Of a stretch of 40,071 nucleotides of DNA, positions 24,485 through 32,508 are shown piece by piece; within the stretch, counting starts at the first letter, position 1; the number at the start of each line of letters is the position of its first letter. The DNA comes from Streptomyces sp. CBMA123 (lineage in GTDB: Bacteria > Actinomycetota > Actinomycetes > Streptomycetales > Streptomycetaceae). The position numbers and the translations under genes were made by a program. The stretch spans positions 1-40,071 of the forward strand of contig NZ_MECK01000613.1 of the NCBI RefSeq assembly GCF_014596465.1. Reading direction: 5' to 3'. The notes below the pieces were generated by a model. That model worked only from the letters and a program-made list of their open reading frames with translations. It did not search any database and was not told the origin of the DNA.

Positions 24485-24575
24485 CCTCCCGCACCTTCCT
24501 CGGCTGAATACCCGTCAGTAAGGTTGAAGGGTCGCCAAGCACGGCCGGCGTCCAGGACGTCCAGAAGGAGTGCCG

Positions 24576-25940
24576 ATGGCCACCACAGCCGCGATACCCG
24601 GACCGGCCGGGAACCCCCTGGTCGGTTCGTTCTTCGACCTCACCCGCCGACCGCTGCGGACCTACCTCCAGGCTCGGCGCGACCACGGGGACGTGGTCCG
24701 CATCGTCGCCGGGCCGCCCGGGCTGCGCGTCGAGTTCTACGGGGTGTTCTCGCCCTCGGGCGTCCACCAGGTGCTCGGCAGCGAGGCGGCGAACTTCCGC
24801 AAGGAGAACAACTTCTACGACGAACTGCGGACCAGTGTCGGCAACGGGCTGTTGACCAGTCAGGACGAGGTCTACCAGCGCCAGCGGCGGCTGATCCAGC
24901 CGCTGTTCACCCGGCGCCGGGTGGACGGCTACGCCGACGCGCTCGCCCAGGAGGCGCAGGCGCTCACCGAGCGTTGGCGGGGGGTGCCGGGCGGGGTGGT
25001 GGACGCGGCGGAGGAGATGTCGCGGTTCGCGCTGCGCGCCGTCGCCCGGATCCTCTTCGGCGCCGACGTCGAGGAGGCGGTGGAGGTGGTGAACCACAAC
25101 TTCCCGGTGCTCGGCGAGTACGTCAAGGAACGCGGCTTCGCGCCAGTCCGCCTCCCGCGCACCTGGCCGACGCCGGGCAACCGGCGCGGCCTCGCGGCGC
25201 GGCGGGCGCTGTACGAGGTCTGCGACCGGATCATCGCCGAGCGGGCCGCGCGCGGGGACGGCGACGACGGGGCGGACGACCTGCTCACCCTGCTCGGGAA
25301 GGCGCGCGGCGTGGACGGCGAGCGGCTGGATCCGGTCGAACTCCGGGACCAGGTCCTGGTGTTCCTGCTCGCCGGGCACGAGACCACGGCCACCTCGCTG
25401 GCCTTCGCGCTGCATCTGCTGGCCAAGCACCCGGAGCAGCGCACGCTTGCCCAGGAGGAGGCGCGCACGGTCCTGGCCGGGCGGGCGCCGACGGCGGCGG
25501 ACCTGGAACGGCTGCCGTACCTCACCCGGGTGATCAAGGAGGCGATGCGGCTCTTCCCGGCGGCGGCGCTGACCGGGCGGCGGGCGGTCGAGGAGACGGT
25601 CATCGACGGGTACGTCATCCCGGCGGGGGCACAGGTCATCGTCGCGCCGCTGGTCACCCACCGGCACCCGGACCACTGGGTGGAGCCGGAGCGCTTCGAC
25701 CCGGACCGGTTCCTGCCGGAGGAGGAGAAGGCGCGGCACCGGTACGCCTGGTTCCCGTTCGGCGGCGGACCGCGGGCCTGCATCGGGCAGCACTTCTCGA
25801 TGCTGGAGTCGGTGCTGACCCTCGGGGTGCTGCTGCGGGACTTCGAGGTGGAGGTGGTGGACCGGCGGGTGGCGCTCGCGCAGGCGATCACGCTTCGGGC
25901 GGCGACTGCGATGCGGGTGCGGGTGACGCCCGTCGGGTGA
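24576..25940 (+). CDS. Cytochrome P450
   Basis: A 454-residue soluble P450. I-helix oxygen-activation motif AGHETTATS, K-helix KEAMR (ExxR), the PERFDPDRF segment, and heme-binding loop FPFGGGPRACIGQ with the proximal Cys at about 402. Its style (long N-terminus, H-rich meander, FPFGGGPRACIG) is closer to the CYP102/CYP4-like clan than to most Streptomyces P450s. Redox partner and substrate are unknown. ATG 24576 is 5 bases after AAGGAG. P450s often accompany conservons, one of which lies downstream, but element B separates them. Confidence 0.95.
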   Translation: MATTAAIPGPAGNPLVGSFFDLTRRPLRTYLQARRDHGDVVRIVAGPPGLRVEFYGVFSPSGVHQVLGSEAANFRKENNFYDELRTSVGNGLLTSQDEVYQRQRRLIQPLFTRRRVDGYADALAQEAQALTERWRGVPGGVVDAAEEMSRFALRAVARILFGADVEEAVEVVNHNFPVLGEYVKERGFAPVRLPRTWPTPGNRRGLAARRALYEVCDRIIAERAARGDGDDGADDLLTLLGKARGVDGERLDPVELRDQVLVFLLAGHETTATSLAFALHLLAKHPEQRTLAQEEARTVLAGRAPTAADLERLPYLTRVIKEAMRLFPAAALTGRRAVEETVIDGYVIPAGAQVIVAPLVTHRHPDHWVEPERFDPDRFLPEEEKARHRYAWFPFGGGPRACIGQHFSMLESVLTLGVLLRDFEVEVVDRRVALAQAITLRAATAMRVRVTPVG

Positions 25941-25970
25941 CGGGCGGGGCCCATCGCCCATCGGGCGGCA

Positions 25971-26082
25971 GCTGGCAGCTGGCGGCTGACGAGGTTCGGC
26001 TTTCAGTGTTCAACTTTCAGCGGACAGATGACAGATTTCGAAATCTGTTATCTGTCCGCTGTTTGTTGTTCGCTGTTTGTGT
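25971..26082 (+). repeat. Heptad-repeat element B with 22-bp stem
   Basis: Heptads (GCTGGCA, GCTGACG, GCGGACA, GATGACA) start about 30 bases after the P450 stop and run in phase to the central TTTCGAAA. Arms 26018-26039 and 26040-26061 pair over 22 positions with a single G.T wobble and no loop. Complementary-strand heptads (TTATCTG, TTTGTTG, TTCGCTG) continue to about 26082 and then decay. Probable P450 terminator. Confidence 0.72.
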
Positions 26083-26357
26083 CTGCTGTTCGGCGTCCGT
26101 CGTTCGGCGGGCACGGTCCGCCGACGGCCGGGCCGCTGGGCACAGGACCGGGTCATTCGAACACACCGCCCCCGGCGCGCGGGCAGCTTTTCGGATCTTC
26201 GCCTGGCCGATTCCAGCCACTCGATAGCGTCCCACGCACCCCAGGTCGAAAGCGCACATGCGACAGGCATATGCCCGTCGGATGCAGTCCGCCCGGCCGG
26301 GGGTGCCCGGGGGCACCGTCCACCCGCCCCGGGCCCGACCGGTCGACCGGAGGTCCC

Positions 26358-27206
26358 ATGGGCGCCCTCAACCAGTTCAGCTTCGGCTGGCTGACACCCG
26401 TCGTCTCGTACGCGATGGCCTGTGCCGGCGCCGCCCTCGGGCTCCGCTGCACCCTGCGCGGTCTGGCCGCCACCGGCACCGCCCGCCGGAACTGGCTGCT
26501 CACCGCCGCCGCCGCGATCGGCTCCGGCATCTGGACCATGCACTTCGTCGCCATGTTCGGCTTCGCCGTCGACGGCACCGAACTGCGCTACAACGTGCCG
26601 CTGACGGTGCTCAGTCTGCTGGTCGCGGTGCTGGTCACCGGCCTCGGCCTGACCGTGGTCTGCTACGGCCGGCACCGCGGCCTCGCCCTGCTGGGCGGCG
26701 GCTGCACCACCGGCGTCGGCGTCGCCGCGATGCACTACCTCGGCATGGCCGCCGTCCGCATGCACGGCGGGCTGCGCTACGACGGCGGGACGGTCGCGCT
26801 GTCCGTGCTGGTCGCGGTGGGCGCTGCCACCGCCGCGCTCTGGGCCGCCGTCACCATCCGCAACGTGTACGCGGCGGCGGGCGCCTCACTGGCCATGGGC
26901 CTCGCCGTCAGCTGCATGCACTACACCGGCATGGCCGCCGTCCACGTCCAGCTGGAGCCCGGCCGGACCGGCCTGGGCGGGGTCAGCCCGATGGACTTCG
27001 TCTTCCCGCTCGCGGTGGGCCTCGGCTCGTTCCTCTTCCTCGCGTCCGCCTTCGTCGCGCTCTCCCCGGCGGCCCAGGACCGGGCCGGTCGGTCGGGGGT
27101 GGCGGAGCTGGGGATCGAGGAGTTCCCCGAGCCGGCCGTCCAGCCAGGGGTCGAGCAGGTGGACCCCGGGCTCCCCGAGCGGTACGGCCACGACCGCGTG
27201 GCCTGA
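26358..27206 (+). CDS. MHYT-domain integral membrane sensor
   Basis: A 282-residue membrane protein with seven hydrophobic helices and the three diagnostic motifs MHFVAM, MHYLGM and MHYTGM. MHYT modules are proposed to bind copper and sense small molecules such as oxygen, CO or NO. Unlike many members it has no fused GGDEF, kinase or LytTR output domain; the C-terminal 50 residues are an acidic soluble tail. GGAGG ends 4 bases before ATG 26358. The remainder of the upstream spacer (26083-26357) shows no gene. It lies just before a conservon on the same strand, so a signalling link is likely but unproven. Confidence 0.92.
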   Translation: MGALNQFSFGWLTPVVSYAMACAGAALGLRCTLRGLAATGTARRNWLLTAAAAIGSGIWTMHFVAMFGFAVDGTELRYNVPLTVLSLLVAVLVTGLGLTVVCYGRHRGLALLGGGCTTGVGVAAMHYLGMAAVRMHGGLRYDGGTVALSVLVAVGAATAALWAAVTIRNVYAAAGASLAMGLAVSCMHYTGMAAVHVQLEPGRTGLGGVSPMDFVFPLAVGLGSFLFLASAFVALSPAAQDRAGRSGVAELGIEEFPEPAVQPGVEQVDPGLPERYGHDRVA

Positions 27207-27235
27207 GCCCCGTCGAGCCCGCACCCGTCTGAGCC

Positions 27236-27311
27236 CCCGTTCAGCCCGAGGCCCGTTCAGCCCGAGGCCCGTCCAGTCCGAGCGCCGTCCACTCCGGGCC
27301 CCGTCCGGCCC
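27236..27311 (+). repeat. 16-bp tandem array between the MHYT gene and cvnA
   Basis: Two identical units CCCGTTCAGCCCGAGG (27236-27267), two diverged units to 27299, and a partial fifth unit that runs into the cvnA start codon at 27312. Weaker copies extend back towards the MHYT stop at 27206. Confidence 0.7.
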
Positions 27312-30170
27312 ATGACCGTCCCCCGCCCGAAAGGCCGCCCACCCATGCGAGAAGACCGCGGTACCGCCCCCGGCGCCCGCCGGGGTGCCCATGCCGGGCC
27401 GCCCGCCCGTCCGCCGCTGCCCGGCCCCTGGCTGCGCGGGCTGCGCCCCCGGACCGTCCGTGCCCGGATCATCGCCCTGCTGATGGTCCCGGTGGTCTCC
27501 GTGATCGCCCTGTGGGGATTCGCCACCGTGACCACCGCCCAGGGCGTCTGGGACCTGCTGCGCCTGCGCGACACCCAGCGCAGCCTGCTCGCCCCCGTCG
27601 CCGACACGGTCGCCGGCCTGCAGGCCGAACGCGCCGCCGCCGGACAGCTGTTGGCCGGTCCGGGGCTCGTCCCGGGGACCGTTCCCGCCGCCGGGCGGGA
27701 GAGTGCCCTGCGCGAGGCCGCCGCGGCCACCGACCGGGCGATCGCCCCGCTGTTCCCCGACCCTCGCCACCCCGGCCAGGGCTACAACCGCGCCGACGCT
27801 CAGGGGTTGGGAGCCGACGCGGCCGCCCGCCTGGACGCCCTCGGTGCCTCGCTCGCCGCCCTGCCCGAACTGCGCGGCCGGGTGCTGACCCGGAGCGTGG
27901 GCTGGCCCGAGGTGTACGCCGCCTACGGCGCCGCTGTGGACCAGGCGTTGGCGGTCTCCGGCGCCGCCGCCCCGCTCCAGGACGGCCGGGCCGGAGTCGA
28001 CGCCCGGGTGCCGCCGGAGCTGGACCGCTCCCGTGAACTCCTCGCCCGGGAGGACGCGTTGCTGCGCGCCGCCCAGCTCTCCGGCGGCCTCGGCGACGAC
28101 CAGCTGCGCGAGTTCGCCGGTACGGCCTTCGCCCGGCGCGAGTTCGAGCAGGGCGCGGCCGCCGACCTGCGCCCCGCCGACCGGGGCGCGCTGCTCGCCG
28201 TCACCGACGGGGCCGACCACCGGGAGCTGACCGGCTACGAGGACAAGGTCCGTACCGCCGTCGACGGCCGGGCCGCCGTCGCCGCGGTGCCGGCCGACCG
28301 GTGGGCGATGGTGGCCGGGAACGTCGCCGACGGGCTGCGCGGCGTCGAGGGCCAGGCCGGTCGCCTTGCCGCCGGGCCCCAGAACCCCTACGCCCTGGGC
28401 CTGTTCACCCCGGCCGGGATCGCCGTGCTGCTCGGGCTGCTCGGGGTGGTCGCCTCGCTGGTGATCTCGGCGCGGATCGGGCGCGCACTGGTCACCGAGC
28501 TGACCGGCCTGCGCAACTCGGCACTTGACCTGGCCGGTCGCAAACTCCCCGCCACGATCAGGAAGTTGCGCGCCGGGGAGGAGGTGGACATCGAGACCGA
28601 GGCACCCCGGCCGACGGGCCGCGACGACGAGATCGGTCAAGTCCACCGGGCGCTCGGCACCGTACAGCGGGCGGCCGTCACGGCGGCGGTGGAACGGGCC
28701 GAGGTGCTGTCCGGGGTGTCCGGGGTGTTCGTCAACCTCGCGCGCCGCAGCCAGGTCCTGGTGCACCGCCAACTCACCCTGCTGGACGCGATGGAGCGCC
28801 GCACCGAGGACCCGTCCGAGCTGGCCGACCTGTTCCGGCTGGACCACCTCACCACCCGGATGCGCCGCCACGCCGAGGGCCTGATCATCCTCTCCGGCGC
28901 CGTCCCCGGTCGGGCCTGGCGTCGGCCCGTCCCGCTGGTGGACGTGGTGCGGGCGGCCGTCTCGGAGGTCGAGGAGTACGCCCGGGTCGAGGTGCACCCG
29001 CTGCCGCGCGCCGCTGTCGTCGGCCATGCCGTCGCCGACCTCACCCACCTGGTGGCCGAACTGGTCGAGAACGCCACCGGGTTCTCCCCGCCGCACACCA
29101 GGGTGCACATCCGTGGTGAACAGGTCGGCAACGGCTACGCGGTGGAGATCGAGGACCGCGGCCTCGGCATGGGCCCGGCCGCCCTGGCCGCCGCCAACCG
29201 ACGGATCGCCGCCGCCGAACAGGCCGACCTGTTCGACAGCGACCGGCTCGGCCTGTTCGTGGTCAGCCGGCTCGCCCGGCGGCACGGCGTCCGGGTCTCG
29301 CTGGTGACCTCCGCGTACGGCGGCACCACCGCCGTGGTCCTGCTGCCCACCGGGCTGCTGTCCGACGGACGGGAGGGGTACGGGCAGGACGCCTATGCCG
29401 TACCGGAGTTGGACGTCGTGCCGGTTCCGGACGGTACGGACCTGGCCCCCGAGCCGGATCCCGTGTGGTGGCCGCAGCCCGCGCCGGTGTGGGCGCCGGC
29501 CCCGGCCTTCCCGGGCGGTGGGGTGACGGAGATCGAGCTTCCGGCGGCGGGTGGGCCGCCGCCGGAGGGCGGGGCGCTGCTGCCCTTCGGCACCCGGGGC
29601 GGCGACCCCGGGCCGGTGCGGCGCACCCCCGTCCGGGCCTCCGGTGCCCGGACGGCCGGACCGGCTGCGGACGGGGGCCCGGGTGCCGCCTCCCGTCCGC
29701 AGCCTGGTCCGCCGCAGCCGTACCGTACGGCGAGCGCGCCGCCGCCGGAGGAGCGGCAAGTCCCCGACTGCCCTGAGGAGTTGCCGCGCCGGGTGCGCCA
29801 GGCGAGCCTGGTGCCGCAACTGCGGGAGACCCCGGCCGGCGCCGCCCCGCGCAGCCGCCGCGCGGCCCTCGGCGGGGAAGGCGCGGAGCCCGCGATCCGC
29901 AGTCCGGAGGCGGCGCGGGCGGCGATGTCGGCCTTCCAGAACGGCTGGGCGCGCGGCCTGCGCTCCGGTCGGTGGCCCGAGGAGCCATCGGCCGACGCCG
30001 GCCGCAGCCGGCCCCGGCCCCGGTCGCCGCACCAGCACCTGTCGGCACCCGGGCCCGACGCCCGACCCGACGTACGACCCGACGTACGAACCGAAGAGCG
30101 GCTCGAGGAACGGCTCGAAGAGCGACTCGTAGAGCGACTCGACACCCGACCCGAAGGAGACCGGCCGTGA
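27312..30170 (+). CDS. cvnA: Conservon sensor kinase-like protein CvnA
   Basis: A 952-residue membrane protein, first gene of a conservon. An N-terminal helix (RARIIALLMVPVVSVIALWG) and a second at about residue 370 flank an extracytoplasmic nitrate/nitrite-sensing-like (NIT) domain. A cytoplasmic HAMP-like stretch follows, then an ATPase domain with ELVENATGFSPPHTRV, EDRGLGMG and DRLGLFVVSRLA. There is no standard phospho-His box. The last 280 residues are Pro/Arg-rich and end in short repeats (RLEERLEERL). ATG 27312 has no ribosome-binding site; ATG 27345 is an alternative behind AAAGG. CvnA is expected to act on the CvnB-C-D complex. Confidence 0.9.
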   Translation: MTVPRPKGRPPMREDRGTAPGARRGAHAGPPARPPLPGPWLRGLRPRTVRARIIALLMVPVVSVIALWGFATVTTAQGVWDLLRLRDTQRSLLAPVADTVAGLQAERAAAGQLLAGPGLVPGTVPAAGRESALREAAAATDRAIAPLFPDPRHPGQGYNRADAQGLGADAAARLDALGASLAALPELRGRVLTRSVGWPEVYAAYGAAVDQALAVSGAAAPLQDGRAGVDARVPPELDRSRELLAREDALLRAAQLSGGLGDDQLREFAGTAFARREFEQGAAADLRPADRGALLAVTDGADHRELTGYEDKVRTAVDGRAAVAAVPADRWAMVAGNVADGLRGVEGQAGRLAAGPQNPYALGLFTPAGIAVLLGLLGVVASLVISARIGRALVTELTGLRNSALDLAGRKLPATIRKLRAGEEVDIETEAPRPTGRDDEIGQVHRALGTVQRAAVTAAVERAEVLSGVSGVFVNLARRSQVLVHRQLTLLDAMERRTEDPSELADLFRLDHLTTRMRRHAEGLIILSGAVPGRAWRRPVPLVDVVRAAVSEVEEYARVEVHPLPRAAVVGHAVADLTHLVAELVENATGFSPPHTRVHIRGEQVGNGYAVEIEDRGLGMGPAALAAANRRIAAAEQADLFDSDRLGLFVVSRLARRHGVRVSLVTSAYGGTTAVVLLPTGLLSDGREGYGQDAYAVPELDVVPVPDGTDLAPEPDPVWWPQPAPVWAPAPAFPGGGVTEIELPAAGGPPPEGGALLPFGTRGGDPGPVRRTPVRASGARTAGPAADGGPGAASRPQPGPPQPYRTASAPPPEERQVPDCPEELPRRVRQASLVPQLRETPAGAAPRSRRAALGGEGAEPAIRSPEAARAAMSAFQNGWARGLRSGRWPEEPSADAGRSRPRPRSPHQHLSAPGPDARPDVRPDVRTEERLEERLEERLVERLDTRPEGDRP

Positions 30171-30577
30171 TCGGCACCACCCACCGCACGGGGGAACTGA
30201 ACTGGCTCCTCGACGAGTTGGTCCAGCGCGCCCCCGAGGTCCGCTTCGCCGTGATGCTCTCCGCCGACGGCCTGGCCATGGGCAGCTCGGCCGGTCTGGC
30301 CCGCGAGGACGGCGAGCACCTGGCCGCCGTCGCCTCCGGCTTCCACAGCCTCGCCAAGGGCGCCGGACGACATTTCGGCGCGGGTGAAGTCCGGCAGACC
30401 ATGGTCGAGTTGGAGGGCGGCTACCTGCTGGTGGCGGCGGCCGGGGAGGGCACCTGCCTGGCCGTGTTCGCCACTGCCAGGGCCGATCTCGGGCTGGTCG
30501 CCTACGAGATGGCGAGACTGGTCCGCCGGGTCGGCGAGCACCTGGGCGCCCCGCCCCGCGCGGTGCACGGCGGGTGA
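30167..30577 (+). CDS. cvnB: Conservon roadblock/LC7 protein CvnB
   Basis: A 136-residue roadblock/LC7-type protein (NWLLDELVQRAPEVRFAVML, SADGLAMGSSAGL, then GGYLLVAAAGEGTCLAVFA). In other systems this fold regulates small Ras-like GTPases, and here it should pair with CvnD. GTG 30167 overlaps the cvnA stop (GTGA) and GAAGGAGA precedes it. Its stop overlaps cvnC. Confidence 0.94.
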   Translation: MIGTTHRTGELNWLLDELVQRAPEVRFAVMLSADGLAMGSSAGLAREDGEHLAAVASGFHSLAKGAGRHFGAGEVRQTMVELEGGYLLVAAAGEGTCLAVFATARADLGLVAYEMARLVRRVGEHLGAPPRAVHGG

Positions 30578-31086
30578 GTACGGTGACCCACCCGGACCGC
30601 CCGGACCAGGCGGAGCACGCGTTCCACCCGTACCACCAGCGACATCCGGAGCATCCCCGGGCCGATCCCGGCCGACCGCCCCGCAACCCGCTCGCCGCCG
30701 CCCACCGGGCCCGCTGGTATGACGACGAGGCCGGGCCGCTGGTCCGCCCGTACGCCATGACCGGGGGCCGGACCGGGGCCGGTGAGCAGCAGTTCGACCT
30801 GATCGCCGTGGTCGTGTCCGACCTGCCCGACCCGGCGCTCGCCCCGGACCTGCCCGAGCCGCCGGTCGGCCCCGAGCAGGCGCGCATCCTCGGCCTGTGC
30901 CGGAGCAACCCGCTGTCGGTGGCCGAGCTCGCCGCCGACCTCGACCTGCCGGTGGGCGTCGTGCGGGTGCTGCTCGGCGATCTGCTGGCGGCCGGGCTCA
31001 TCCGGGTCAGCCGCCCCGTCCCGCCCGCCCTGCTCCCCGACGAGCGCATCCTCCAGGAGGTCATCCATGGGCTCCGCGCACTCTGA
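30574..31086 (+). CDS. cvnC: Conservon DUF742 protein CvnC
   Basis: A 170-residue DUF742 protein with the family core VRPYAMTGGRTG, then EQARILGLCRSNPLSVAELAADLDL and a winged-helix-like C-terminus ending LLPDERILQEVI. GTG 30574 overlaps the cvnB stop; the first 45 residues are His/Pro-rich and poorly conserved in type. Its exact role is not known; it is always encoded with CvnB and CvnD. Confidence 0.92.
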   Translation: MSTVTHPDRPDQAEHAFHPYHQRHPEHPRADPGRPPRNPLAAAHRARWYDDEAGPLVRPYAMTGGRTGAGEQQFDLIAVVVSDLPDPALAPDLPEPPVGPEQARILGLCRSNPLSVAELAADLDLPVGVVRVLLGDLLAAGLIRVSRPVPPALLPDERILQEVIHGLRAL

Positions 31087-31762
31087 CCACCCGTCCGAGC
31101 GGCACCCGTCCGAGCGGCATCCGTTCGACCGCCGGCCATCCGACCGTTGGCCGTCCGACACGGTGGACCCGGGGGACTCCGTGCTCGCGCTCAAGATCCT
31201 GGTCGCGGGCGGCTTCGGGGTCGGAAAGACGACGCTGGTCGGCGCGGTCAGCGAGATCCGGCCGCTGCGCACCGAGGAGCGGCTGACCGAGGCCGGGCGC
31301 GGGGTCGACGACCTGGGCGGGGTGGAGCGCAAGACCACCACGACGGTGGCGATGGACTTCGGCCGGATCACCATCCGCGAGGGGCTGGCCGTCTACCTGT
31401 TCGGCACTCCGGGGCAGGACCGGTTCTGGTTCCTCTGGGACGAGCTGGCGCAGGGAGCGCTCGGTGCGGTGGTGCTCGCCGACACCCGCCGGTTGACCGA
31501 CTGCTTCCCGGCCGTCGACTTCTTCGAGCACCGGGGCATCCCCTTCGTCGTCGCGGTGAACCGCTTCGCCGGGACGCGCGAGTACGGCCCGGAGGAGGTC
31601 GCCCGCGCGCTGGACCTGGACTCCGGCACGCCGGTGGTGCTCTGCGACGCCCGGCGGCGTGCCTCCGGCAAGGAGGTGCTGATCAACCTGGTCGAACACG
31701 CGGGCCGGGTGCACGCTGCCCGACTGCTGGCGGAGGTCTCGCCGGTGACGGCCGGCGGCTGA
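31067..31762 (+). CDS. cvnD: Conservon Ras-like small GTPase CvnD
   Basis: A 231-residue GTPase with G1 GGFGVGKTT, switch/G3 FGTPGQDRFWFLW and a G4-like VNRFAG in place of NKxD, as usual for this family. The first 35 residues are a His/Ser/Pro/Arg-rich tail containing SERHPSERHPFDRR. ATG 31067 overlaps the end of cvnC by 20 bases and has AGGAGG 7 bases upstream. Probable output of the complex, with CvnB as its partner. Element C begins over its stop codon. Confidence 0.94.
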   Translation: MGSAHSDHPSERHPSERHPFDRRPSDRWPSDTVDPGDSVLALKILVAGGFGVGKTTLVGAVSEIRPLRTEERLTEAGRGVDDLGGVERKTTTTVAMDFGRITIREGLAVYLFGTPGQDRFWFLWDELAQGALGAVVLADTRRLTDCFPAVDFFEHRGIPFVVAVNRFAGTREYGPEEVARALDLDSGTPVVLCDARRRASGKEVLINLVEHAGRVHAARLLAEVSPVTAGG

Positions 31763-31890
31763 CGGATGACGGCGGGCAGATGACGGCGACCAGATGACAG
31801 AGAACAGATGACAGAAAACAGATGACAGAAAACAGATGACAGCTGACGGAAAACAGATTTCGAAATCCGTCAGCTGTCAGCCGTCATCCG
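31758..31890 (+). repeat. Heptad-repeat element C (longest of the family)
   Basis: Fifteen 7-base units in perfect phase start inside the last codons of cvnD (31758) and run to 31862, with GATGACA exact in four of them alternating with GAAAACA/GAGAACA. After the TTTCGAAA centre, complementary units (TCAGCTG, TCAGCCG, TCATCCG) run to 31890. About 23 of 30 arm positions pair, with extra G.U pairs. It serves as the spacer between convergent genes. Confidence 0.78.
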
Positions 31891-31911
31891 TTCCCCGCGG
31901 CCGCTACCTGC

Positions 31912-32283
31912 TCAGCTGTGCCACTGGAACACGACCTTCGTCCAGGTCGACCCGGGACAGTTGCCCCAGACGTCCCACGCCTCCGGCCGGGCGCCGATCC
32001 ACAGGCCGACGGACGAGGTGCCGTTGGCGCAGTAGGTGATGGTGCGCAGCTGGCCGGAGTACACGTTGCAGTACCCCTCCCAGCGCCAGCCGTAGTTGGC
32101 GGTGATGACGCAGTGGTAGCCGGTGGCGTTGACGTGCGGCGAGGCCGCGGCCGCGCCGGGGGTGATGGTCTGGTCGGCGGCCGGCGCCGCGGCGGCCGGC
32201 AGGGTGGCGGTCCCGAGCACGCCCAGAGCGGCCGCGCCGGCCATTCCGAACGTCGCGATCTTCCTGGCGATACAGCCTCGCAT
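31912..32283 (-). CDS. Small secreted protein with four cysteines
   Basis: A 123-residue protein with a typical signal peptide: basic MRGCIARK, hydrophobic core TFGMAGAAALGVLGTA, cleavage likely after AAAA near residue 35. The mature part of about 88 residues has four Cys (YHCVI, EGYCNVY, TYCANG, GNCPG), probably two disulfides, and many aromatic residues. I do not recognise the family; no enzyme motif is visible. GAGGAG lies 7 bases before the ATG. Convergent with cvnD and divergent from the sigma factor gene. Confidence 0.82.
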   Translation of the reverse strand: MRGCIARKIATFGMAGAAALGVLGTATLPAAAAPAADQTITPGAAAASPHVNATGYHCVITANYGWRWEGYCNVYSGQLRTITYCANGTSSVGLWIGARPEAWDVWGNCPGSTWTKVVFQWHS

Positions 32284-32419
32284 GGTGGTTCTCCTCGCTC
32301 AGCGGTTCCCATCGGGTGGAGTGCCCCGGCCGGCGGGGTGGTGCGGAGGTGAACTCCCGCCTCCCGTCCGGTCGATGACGAATTGCACACGAATGACTGC
32401 GTAGCGTGAGAGGACGGCC

Positions 32420-32440
32420 TATGATGTGACCTGTGTCACA
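32420..32440 (+). promoter_or_regulatory. Sigma-factor gene promoter with CRP-like palindrome
   Basis: TATGAT (32420-32425) is a near-consensus -10. TGTGAC-CTGT-GTCACA (32425-32440) fits TGTGA-N6-TCACA, the classical CRP site, and has perfect 6-bp arms. It covers the expected transcription start. Streptomyces Crp is reported to prefer GTG-N6-CAC, which this also fits. Confidence 0.6.
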
Positions 32441-32508
32441 ACATGTCCGGTGGGGCTGGGGTCAGCTCCAACTGGGCGGTCGGGATCCCGATTTCCGGGG
32501 AGAGCGGC

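Noticed and set aside
26886..31139. Very long minus-strand open frame (over 1400 codons) across the conservon
   Set aside because: It is the mirror of cvnA-cvnD; high GC removes stop codons in the opposite frame. The translation is Arg/Gly/Pro-rich with no domain, while the plus strand has clear families and tight gene junctions.
31067..31762. CvnD regarded as degenerate because G4 reads VNRF and not NKxD
   Set aside because: This is the usual form in the conservon GTPase family, and G1 and G3 are intact.
31758..31890. CRISPR array
   Set aside because: Units are 7 bases with no unique spacers between them, degenerate, and fold into a stem; no cas genes in the window.
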